Shown here in pieces: positions 1 to 5,143 of a stretch of 5,471 nt of DNA. The notes under the pieces are model-generated. The model did no database searches. It worked only from the letters and a program-made list of their open reading frames with translations, and had not been told where the DNA came from. The stretch covers positions 415 through 5,885 of the forward strand of contig DHMB01000070.1 in the NCBI GenBank assembly GCA_002405565.1, given 5' to 3'. The position numbers and the translations under genes were made by a program. The first letter of the stretch is position 1, and every line of letters starts with the position of its first letter. This DNA is from Clostridiales bacterium UBA4653. GTDB lineage: Bacteria > Bacillota > Clostridia > Oscillospirales > CAG-272.

Positions 1-387
1 GATAATCAGCTTGAAGTCATAAAACATATAAAAGAACTCGGACTTCGTGCGGCGATGGCTATAAAGCCGAAAACCTCCGCAGAGGTTCTGAAACCTTATA
101 TTCCGTATCTCGATATGATACTTGTCATGACTGTCGAACCCGGTTTCGGCGGACAGAAATTCATAGATTCCACGCTTGAAAACGTGAAAATCGCAAAGAG
201 ACTTGTCGATGAAAGCGGCAGGGAAATTGATATAGAAGTTGATGGCGGGCTCAATCCGGAGACAACCGCTTTGTGCGCCGAGGCGGGTGCGAATGTTTTT
301 GTTGTCGGCAGTGCGATTTTCAAGGCGGATGACGCCGCGGATATGATCGAAACGCTTCGCAAGTCGGCTGAGAGTGCCATAAGATGA
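1..387 (+). CDS. rpe: Ribulose-phosphate 3-epimerase, C-terminal part (5' end outside window)
   Basis: Interconverts D-ribulose 5-phosphate and D-xylulose 5-phosphate in the cytosolic pentose phosphate pathway. The reading frame is open from base 1 and gives 128 residues before TGA at 385-387. The family is usually about 215-220 residues, so roughly the first 90, including the N-terminal half of the TIM barrel, are missing. Visible family signatures, in fragment numbering, are IKPKT at 21-25 followed by AEVLKPY, the active-site loop VMTVEPGFGGQKF at 42-54, EVDGG at 79-83 whose Asp81 is the expected second catalytic aspartate, and the phosphate-binding GSAIF near the end. An internal ATG at 55 is not a credible start because the homologous frame continues upstream of it. 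The next gene follows after 43 bases with no clear terminator, so co-transcription is likely. The family assignment is secure. Confidence 0.95.
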   Translation, partial: DNQLEVIKHIKELGLRAAMAIKPKTSAEVLKPYIPYLDMILVMTVEPGFGGQKFIDSTLENVKIAKRLVDESGREIDIEVDGGLNPETTALCAEAGANVFVVGSAIFKADDAADMIETLRKSAESAIR

Positions 388-430
388 GATTTTTTGCTGT
401 CGATAAAATATATATAAAACAGGAGAAACG

Positions 431-1321
431 ATGAACGACATCTTGAACGAAAGTATATACAAATCCGTAAGCGAGATGGAACGCTTCTGCGGAGAAAGCG
501 AAATGTTTTCAAAGGATAAAAAGGCAAAGTTGCCGTCGCGCGACGTTGTGACGGAGATCTTGAGGGAGCTCAGAAGAGTCATTTTTCCGGGATACTTTGG
601 TGGGGAAACGCTCGATTCCTATGCGAGCTTTGCCGGATATACGCTTAGCTCCGTATCGGAAAAGCTCTTGTCTCAGATAAGGCTCGTCGTTGACGGAGAA
701 GACGCCGAAAGAAGAGCAGAAGAGGCTTGCGCAAGGTTCATTTCCGCGCTTCCGGAAATTCAGAAAATGCTTGAAAAGGACGTCCGCGCGATGTACGACG
801 GTGATCCTGCGGCACACGGAATCGGAGAGATAATTTCATCCTATCCGGGGATACTTGCAATCTTTGTATACCGTATAGCTCATGTGCTGTACCTTGAAAA
901 AATCCCGATGATACCGAGAATGATGACCGAATATGCGCACAGCAGAACGGGCATTGACATAAACGCAGGGGCGACAATCGGCGAGTACTTTTTCATAGAC
1001 CACGGAACGGGAGTTGTCATCGGCGAGACGACTGTCATCGGAGACAGAGTCAAGCTCTATCAGGGCGTGACGCTCGGCGCTCTTTCGACAAGAAAGGGGC
1101 AGGGGCTTTCCGGTGTGAAACGTCATCCGACAATCGGAAACGATGTCACGGTCTATTCCGGAGCGAGCATTCTCGGCGGTGAGACTGTTGTCGGCGACGG
1201 AGCGATTATCGGCGGTAACGCTTTCATAACTTCATCGGTTCCTCCGAGAACAAAAGTCATTGTCAAAGCGCCGGAGCATATCTTCAAAACAGATAAGCCG
1301 GAAGGCAACTGGGAAATATAA
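431..1321 (+). CDS. Serine O-acetyltransferase, long EpsC/CysE type
   Basis: Transfers acetyl from acetyl-CoA to L-serine to make O-acetylserine, the substrate of cysteine synthase, in the cytosol. The protein has 296 residues, longer than the roughly 170-270 of common CysE forms. An N-terminal helical part (about 1-165, with LPSRDVV at 34-40 and FPGYFGG at 52-58) precedes a left-handed beta-helix of hexapeptide repeats (about 170-275). Aligning with E. coli CysE, Asp176 matches Asp143 and His191 in DHGTG matches His158, with the same 15-residue spacing. Arg231-His232 match the RHP substrate-binding motif, and DPAA at 125-128 matches the serine-site DPA. The E. coli His-Pro after the first Asp is Asn-Ala here. 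The protein ends in NWEI, a C-terminal Ile suited to docking into cysteine synthase. The start has the Shine-Dalgarno AGGAGA 6 bases upstream. No cysteine synthase gene is visible. The family is secure; cysE or epsC would be the usual name. Confidence 0.93.
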   Translation: MNDILNESIYKSVSEMERFCGESEMFSKDKKAKLPSRDVVTEILRELRRVIFPGYFGGETLDSYASFAGYTLSSVSEKLLSQIRLVVDGEDAERRAEEACARFISALPEIQKMLEKDVRAMYDGDPAAHGIGEIISSYPGILAIFVYRIAHVLYLEKIPMIPRMMTEYAHSRTGIDINAGATIGEYFFIDHGTGVVIGETTVIGDRVKLYQGVTLGALSTRKGQGLSGVKRHPTIGNDVTVYSGASILGGETVVGDGAIIGGNAFITSSVPPRTKVIVKAPEHIFKTDKPEGNWEI

Positions 1322-1337
1322 AAATATACACAAATCC

Positions 1338-1366
1338 GCACAATTGATGTGAAACGTCAATCGTGC
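1338..1366 (+). other. Imperfect hairpin between the acetyltransferase and phosphatase genes (possible weak terminator)
   Basis: Bases 1338-1347 pair with 1357-1366 over 10 positions with one A-C mismatch (1342/1362). The inner G1349-C1355 and T1348-G1356 could close a 5-base loop. A run of five T follows only at 1376-1380, ten bases beyond the stem, so this is not a textbook intrinsic terminator. It could slow polymerase or protect a 3' end. The following gene has its own Shine-Dalgarno, and no convincing promoter was found in the 85-base gap, so read-through to it is assumed. Confidence 0.3.
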
Positions 1367-1406
1367 CGATATATGTTTTTACGGAAATTAAAACCGGAGC
1401 GATATT

Positions 1407-2072
1407 ATGAAAACCAATAAAACAAGGGCTGTCATCTTCGACCTTGACGGCACACTTCTCGATACGCTTTGCGACCTTTGCGACAGTACAAACGACGCGC
1501 TCGACGCGATCGGCGCGCCGCGCAGAACAATCGATGAGGTGAGGAGCTTTGTCGGAAACGGAATAAGAATGCTTATGGTTCGCGCCGTGCCCGGAGGGGA
1601 CGAAAACCCGCTTTTTGATACGGCGATGAACGCTTTTGTTGCGAGCTATAAGAAAAACTGCGCAAACAAGACAAAGCCGTATGACGGAATTCCGGAGTTG
1701 CTTTTGCGACTCTCGTCTGACGGTTACAGTCTGGCTGTCGTTTCAAACAAGGCGGATTTTGCCGTTAAAACGCTTGTCCGGGATTATTTCGGCGACGCAA
1801 TCCGGGTTGCCATCGGTGAAAAGGAGAGCGAGGGCGTAAAGAAAAAGCCCGCGCCGGACACCGTCATCGCCGCGCTCCGCGAGCTCGGGTGCGAAAAGGA
1901 AAATGCGGTTTACGTCGGCGATTCGGAGGTTGACATCATGACGGCGAAGAATACGGGAATGCGGTGCATTTCGGTCGACTGGGGGTTCCGCGGGCGCGAT
2001 GTGCTGACAGCCGCGGGAGCAACCGAAATAGTATCGACGCCGGAGGCGCTTATAGACGCAATAGAAAAATGA
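1407..2072 (+). CDS. HAD-superfamily phosphatase, phosphoglycolate phosphatase-like
   Basis: Predicted cytosolic Mg-dependent phosphatase of HAD subfamily IA. The 221 residues are typical of Gph/PpaX-type enzymes. All four HAD motifs are present: DLDGT with nucleophile Asp12 and acid/base Asp14; VVSN with Ser113-Asn114; Lys147 in KKKPAPD; and GDSEVD with Asp172 and Asp176 for metal binding. Residues about 20-90 form the helical cap, containing FVGNGIRMLM as in Gph proteins. The start has GGAG at 1396-1399, 7 bases before ATG. Likely substrates are 2-phosphoglycolate or another small phosphate ester or pyrophosphate; the sequence does not decide, and gph is the nearest conventional name. It closes the first gene group and is followed at once by a strong terminator hairpin. 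Rpe and Gph are also neighbours in the dam-rpe-gph-trpS cluster of enterobacteria, which mildly favours a Gph role. Confidence 0.85.
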   Translation: MKTNKTRAVIFDLDGTLLDTLCDLCDSTNDALDAIGAPRRTIDEVRSFVGNGIRMLMVRAVPGGDENPLFDTAMNAFVASYKKNCANKTKPYDGIPELLLRLSSDGYSLAVVSNKADFAVKTLVRDYFGDAIRVAIGEKESEGVKKKPAPDTVIAALRELGCEKENAVYVGDSEVDIMTAKNTGMRCISVDWGFRGRDVLTAAGATEIVSTPEALIDAIEK

Positions 2073-2076
2073 AAAA

Positions 2077-2125
2077 AGCCGACCTTGTCCGTTTTGAAGC
2101 GGATGGGGTCGGCTATAATTATTTT
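2077..2125 (+). terminator. Intrinsic terminator after the HAD phosphatase
   Basis: Bases 2077-2091 pair with 2100-2114 over 15 consecutive positions, including three G-U wobbles in the middle (2085-2087 with 2104-2106), around an 8-base loop. The stem begins 5 bases after the stop codon. The downstream tail (2115-2125) is T-rich but broken by A. A six-A run (2072-2077) overlaps the base of the stem upstream, so on the - strand the hairpin is followed by a clean T-run and could work in both directions. It separates the rpe-side genes from the pyrH operon. Confidence 0.82.
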
Positions 2126-2148
2126 ATAACTAAATTTTCATAAATATA

Positions 2149-2177
2149 TTTACAAAAAGCCGTTTTTCAGTTATTAT
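2149..2177 (+). promoter_or_regulatory. Sigma-A type promoter of the pyrH operon
   Basis: A -35 box TTTACA (2149-2154) and a -10 box TATTAT (2172-2177) each match the consensus at 5 of 6 positions and are separated by the ideal 17 bases. Transcription would start near A2184. The region just upstream (2115-2148) is almost all A/T and could act as an UP element. Its place between a terminator and pyrH supports it as the main promoter for pyrH-frr-uppS-cdsA-dxr. No operator site was recognised. Confidence 0.75.
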
Positions 2178-2183
2178 ATGTAT

Positions 2184-2242
2184 AAGGACATTTTGTGCCC
2201 GGCGGCAACAGCCGCAATCTGACGAATATCGGGGTATTGATT
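2184..2242 (+). promoter_or_regulatory. Structured 5' leader of pyrH with possible Shine-Dalgarno masking
   Basis: The predicted untranslated leader is about 58 bases. It contains a perfect 5-bp GC hairpin with a 4-base loop (2202-2206 with 2211-2215). The four bases immediately before it, CCCG (2198-2201), can pair with CGGG (2230-2233), which covers most of the likely Shine-Dalgarno GGGG (2231-2234) of the ATG at 2243. A second ribosome-binding site AAGGA (2184-2188) sits 6 bases before an in-frame GTG at 2195. Structure and regulation are inferred from base pairing only; no known riboswitch or PyrR-binding motif was recognised. Confidence 0.35.
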
Positions 2243-2959
2243 ATGGAAAAACCTGCATACAAAAGGGTGCTGATAAAGCTCTCCGGAGAGGCTCTCGCGG
2301 GAGATGACGGCATTCTCAATTTCGACTACCTGAAGCAGGTCTGCGCAATTATAAAGCGTTGTGTGGACATCGGGACTCAGGTCAGCATAGTTGTCGGCGC
2401 GGGGAACATATGGCGCGGCAGGCAGGGGACGGACATGGACCGCACCCGTGCGGATCATATGGGCATGCTTGCGACAACTATAAACTGTCTTGCGCTTCAG
2501 GATGTATTTGAGCACATGGGCGTTGATACGCGGGTGATGACCGCTATCGAAATGAAACAGTTTGCCGAGCCTTACATCAGAAACAAGGCTGTCTCTCATC
2601 TGAACAAGGGCAGAGTTGTCATTTTCGGTTGCGGAATAGGCTCGCCGTTCTTTTCGACGGACACGGCGGCGGTGCTCCGCGCGGCGGAAATAAATGCCGA
2701 TATCGTTCTTCTTGCAAAGAACGTCGACGGTGTTTACACGGCTGACCCGAAAAAGGATCCCAATGCGACAAAGATGGACAGTATCGATTACATCGATATT
2801 CTCAGCCGCGGACTTTCCGTGCTCGATTTCACGGCAACGTCATTTTCCATGGAAAATAAGATCCCGATACTTCTTTTCGGACTTGACAATCCGGAAAACA
2901 TTTACAGAGCCGTCATGGGCGAAAAAATCGGAACAATTGTTGGAGGAACAGAAAAATGA
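2243..2959 (+). CDS. pyrH: UMP kinase (uridylate kinase)
   Basis: Phosphorylates UMP to UDP with ATP in pyrimidine nucleotide synthesis; bacterial enzymes are cytosolic hexamers of the amino acid kinase fold. The product is 238 residues, the usual length. Visible signatures are KLSGEAL (12-18), VVGAGNIWRG (50-59), the DRTRADHMGMLAT stretch (66-78), FFSTDTAA (136-143) and VDGVYTADPKKDP (161-173). The loop that usually reads GTGNP is GIGSP here (131-135). ATG 2243 is chosen because MEKPAYKR matches the Bacillus PyrH N-terminus; its Shine-Dalgarno GGGG lies 8 bases upstream. An in-frame GTG at 2195 with better ribosome-binding site spacing would add 16 residues unlike the family. First gene of the operon; it overlaps frr by 4 bases (ATGA). 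Confidence 0.96.
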   Translation: MEKPAYKRVLIKLSGEALAGDDGILNFDYLKQVCAIIKRCVDIGTQVSIVVGAGNIWRGRQGTDMDRTRADHMGMLATTINCLALQDVFEHMGVDTRVMTAIEMKQFAEPYIRNKAVSHLNKGRVVIFGCGIGSPFFSTDTAAVLRAAEINADIVLLAKNVDGVYTADPKKDPNATKMDSIDYIDILSRGLSVLDFTATSFSMENKIPILLFGLDNPENIYRAVMGEKIGTIVGGTEK

Positions 2960-3510
2960 AGCTTGAAACAAAAGAATTTGAAACCAAAATGCAAAAAACA
3001 CTTGCCGCTCTTGCAACTGATTTTGAATCTATAAGAGTCGGCAGAGCAAACCCCACGGTGCTCAACAGAATAACGGTCGACTACTGGGGCGTTCCCACAC
3101 CCATAACACAGATAGGCGAGGTCAAGGTTCCCGACGCGCGCACACTCCTCATCACTCCTTGGGAATCCAACCTTCTCAAGACGATTGAACGCGCGATAAA
3201 CGAAAGCGACCTCGGAATAAACCCGCAGAACGACGGCAAGTCCATAAGACTTGTTTTCCCTCAGCTGACAGAGGAGCGCAGACGCGACCTTCAGAAGCAG
3301 GTTGCAAAGCTCGGCGAGGACGCAAAGGTTGCAGTGCGCAATATACGCAGAGAAGCAAACGAGCTCACAAAGAAAATGCAGAAGGCGTCCGAGATGACGG
3401 AGGACGAGCAGAAGACCTCCGAAAAGGACATCCAGACCCTGACCGACAACTATATCAAGAAGGTTGACGAGGCTGTCGACAAAAAGAACAAAGAGATAAT
3501 GGAAATCTGA
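2956..3510 (+). CDS. frr: Ribosome recycling factor
   Basis: With EF-G it splits the post-termination ribosome so that subunits can be reused. The 184 residues match the standard size of about 185. The three-helix-bundle domain is formed by the N-terminal helix (SIRVGRANP, 25-33) and the long C-terminal part (about 105-184, with the conserved VRNIRREAN at 127-135, including Arg131/Arg132). Between them lies the beta/alpha domain (YWGVPTPITQIGEVKVPDAR, 43-62, then ITPWE). Key basic residues are present and nothing is truncated. The start overlaps the pyrH stop as ATGA, and GGAGG lies 9 bases upstream inside pyrH, so translation is coupled. pyrH-frr adjacency is conserved very widely in bacteria. 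A 72-base gap with a hairpin follows before uppS. Confidence 0.98.
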   Translation: MKLETKEFETKMQKTLAALATDFESIRVGRANPTVLNRITVDYWGVPTPITQIGEVKVPDARTLLITPWESNLLKTIERAINESDLGINPQNDGKSIRLVFPQLTEERRRDLQKQVAKLGEDAKVAVRNIRREANELTKKMQKASEMTEDEQKTSEKDIQTLTDNYIKKVDEAVDKKNKEIMEI

Positions 3511-3520
3511 GAAAAATCAC

Positions 3521-3555
3521 TTTAATGACCGCTCCTACGGGGGCGGTCTGTTAAA
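3521..3555 (+). other. Stable hairpin in the frr-uppS gap
   Basis: Bases 3527-3535 pair with 3540-3548 over 9 positions with one T-G wobble and a 4-base loop TACG. After a small asymmetric internal loop the stem continues with TTTAA (3521-3525) pairing TTAAA (3551-3555). There is no T-run after it, so a classical terminator is unlikely. It begins 10 bases after the frr stop and ends 27 bases before uppS. It could be an mRNA-processing or stability element, a partial attenuator, or a spacer that insulates uppS translation from frr. Confidence 0.5.
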
Positions 3556-3582
3556 CTTGAAAAGGACGGGCTTTTGTGAAAG

Positions 3583-4266
3583 ATGGCAGAAAGTAATATA
3601 CGTCATATTGCGTTTATAATGGACGGCAACGGCAGATGGGCAAAGGCTAAAGGAATGCCGAGAGAATACGGACATTCCGAAGGCGCGAAAAAATTCCGCG
3701 AGATTGTTCGTCATTGCGGCGACGTCGGAATAGAAAACGTCACCGTTTATGCGTTCTCGACGGAGAACTGGAAACGCCCGAAAAAGGAAGTCGACTCGAT
3801 TATGAAAATTATGAAAAGTTTCATTTCCGAGGCGAAAAAGACATATAAACGCGATAAAATGCGTATTGTTTTTATAGGCAATAAATCGGTTTTTGATGAC
3901 AGGACAAAAGCAGAGCTTTGCGGACTTGAAGAAAAGACATCGTGCTACGGGAGAACCCTTTGCATTGCGCTCAATTACGGAGGCAGGGGAGAGATTGTCG
4001 ACGCGGTCAACGCGCTTATCGCAAGCGGAAAGCAGAGCGTGACGGAGGACGACATAACAGCCGCGATCTATTCGGGAGTATGCCCGCCACCGGATATGAT
4101 AGTCCGGACGGGGGGCGAAAAGCGCCTTTCTAATTTTTTGCTCTGGCAATCGTCATATGCGGAGCTGTTTTTCACGGACACCCTTTGGCCCGACTTCACT
4201 GTTGAAGAGCTTGACGGCATTATAGCCGAATTTTCAAATAGAAAAAGAAGATACGGAGGAGTTTGA
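3583..4266 (+). CDS. uppS: Undecaprenyl diphosphate synthase (cis-prenyltransferase)
   Basis: Condenses isopentenyl diphosphate onto farnesyl diphosphate to give C55 undecaprenyl diphosphate, precursor of the cell-wall lipid carrier, at the cytosolic face of the membrane. The 227 residues are slightly short for the family (about 240-250), mostly at the N-terminus. Signatures are HIAFIMDGNGRWAK (8-21) with catalytic Asp14 and diphosphate-binding Arg18, His31, AFSTENWKRP (57-66), NYGGRGEI (131-138), and RTGGEKRLSNFLLWQ (175-189) with Arg175, Arg181 and Ser183 for isopentenyl diphosphate binding, then Glu194 and the RRYGG end. ATG 3583 is the only workable start: an in-frame TGA lies at 3577-3579, and the next ATG falls inside the catalytic motif. 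The nearest Shine-Dalgarno, AAGGA (3562-3566), is unusually far (16 bases) and better placed for an out-of-frame GTG at 3576. cdsA follows after 1 base. Confidence 0.97.
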   Translation: MAESNIRHIAFIMDGNGRWAKAKGMPREYGHSEGAKKFREIVRHCGDVGIENVTVYAFSTENWKRPKKEVDSIMKIMKSFISEAKKTYKRDKMRIVFIGNKSVFDDRTKAELCGLEEKTSCYGRTLCIALNYGGRGEIVDAVNALIASGKQSVTEDDITAAIYSGVCPPPDMIVRTGGEKRLSNFLLWQSSYAELFFTDTLWPDFTVEELDGIIAEFSNRKRRYGGV

Positions 4267-4267
4267 T

Positions 4268-5143
4268 ATGCTCAAAAGAATAATTACGGCGGTCATCTGC
4301 CTTGCGATTTTCGTACCCGTGCTGATTTTTTCCGGCACGCCTGTCGGAAAGATAGTTTTCATATCGCTGCTTGCGGCGCTTGCCGTCATAGGCGTATATG
4401 AGCTTGCGGGCTGTATAGGTCTGCGCAGAAAGTTGCTCATAAGCATACCTTCATATATTTTCGCGTTGTTGCTGATGGGTTTCGTCCTCTTCCTTCCCGA
4501 TAAGAGCTGGATGATAAAGACCGCTTTTGCAATGGGCTTTCTTTATATTTTCGTTACGTTTTCCGTATCAATGCTTTCAAGCGGGAACGTCAGAATGTCG
4601 CAGACGGCGGAGCTTGTTTCCGTTTCGGCTTATATAGCGATAGGCTTCCTTTGCATAATTCTCACAAGATATGCAACCACCTCGAAGATTGACGGCGACG
4701 TCAGAACGATAATGGGCAACTATCTCTATATGCTCATATTCCTCGGCGCGTGGTCGACCGATACGGGCGCGTACTTTGTCGGCGTGACGATGGGCAAGCA
4801 CAAGCTCATCCCCGGCGTCAGCCCGAACAAAACGGTTGAAGGTGCAATCGGCGGAATATTCGGCTGTGCGCTCGGCTATGCGATATACGGCGCGGTGCTC
4901 ACGCTTGCTTTCGACGTGAAAGTCAACTGGGCAATGCTCATGGTGCTTGCGGTTGTGATTGCCGTTGTCGACCAGCTGGGCGACCTGATAGCGTCATATA
5001 TCAAGCGCGAACAGGGAATAAAGGATTTCGGAACGATATTCCCCGGACACGGCGGCGTGCTTGACCGTTTTGACTCGATAATCGCGATTGCGCCGGTCAT
5101 ATACATTTTCTCAATGCTTGCAAGGGTTAACATATTCTCATGA
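4268..5143 (+). CDS. cdsA: Phosphatidate cytidylyltransferase (CDP-diacylglycerol synthase)
   Basis: Makes CDP-diacylglycerol from phosphatidic acid and CTP, the branch point to bacterial phospholipids, in the cytoplasmic membrane. The 291 residues contain about eight hydrophobic segments (roughly 5-22, 28-50, 57-77, 85-103, 117-134, 152-175, 193-215, 222-238) and another near 270-286. The C-terminal half holds the catalytic features: DTGAYFVG (165-172), SPNKTVEGAIGG (185-196), DQLGD (235-239), and a full CdsA family signature from Ser243 to Asp269 with Lys246-Arg247, Lys252-Asp253, PGHGG (259-263) and DRFD (266-269). The Shine-Dalgarno GGAGGA (4255-4260) lies inside the end of uppS, 7 bases before ATG. 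The stop overlaps the dxr start as ATGA. Its CTP substrate depends on the nucleotide pathway that the operon's first gene serves. Confidence 0.97.
   Translation: MLKRIITAVICLAIFVPVLIFSGTPVGKIVFISLLAALAVIGVYELAGCIGLRRKLLISIPSYIFALLLMGFVLFLPDKSWMIKTAFAMGFLYIFVTFSVSMLSSGNVRMSQTAELVSVSAYIAIGFLCIILTRYATTSKIDGDVRTIMGNYLYMLIFLGAWSTDTGAYFVGVTMGKHKLIPGVSPNKTVEGAIGGIFGCALGYAIYGAVLTLAFDVKVNWAMLMVLAVVIAVVDQLGDLIASYIKREQGIKDFGTIFPGHGGVLDRFDSIIAIAPVIYIFSMLARVNIFS

Noticed and set aside
388..430. Possible promoter (TATATA/TATAAA) before the acetyltransferase gene
   Set aside because: The A/T run gives several -10-like strings but none has a credible -35 box at 16-18 bases.
96..527. 143-codon open frame on the - strand across the rpe end and acetyltransferase start
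   Set aside because: It overlaps two well-supported + strand genes and its translation is low-complexity, Ser/Phe-rich and unlike a real protein.
1344..1375. TTGATG followed by TATATG as a promoter for the HAD phosphatase
   Set aside because: Spacing is 20 bases and both boxes are poor; the same bases form the hairpin arm.
3557..3585. TTGAAA as -35 of an internal uppS promoter
   Set aside because: There is no -10-like sequence 17 bases downstream; that region is the uppS start codon.
3535..4149. 204-codon open frame on the - strand across uppS
   Set aside because: It is the reverse shadow of the uppS coding region, has no recognisable protein features and no good start signals. The + strand protein carries full family motifs.
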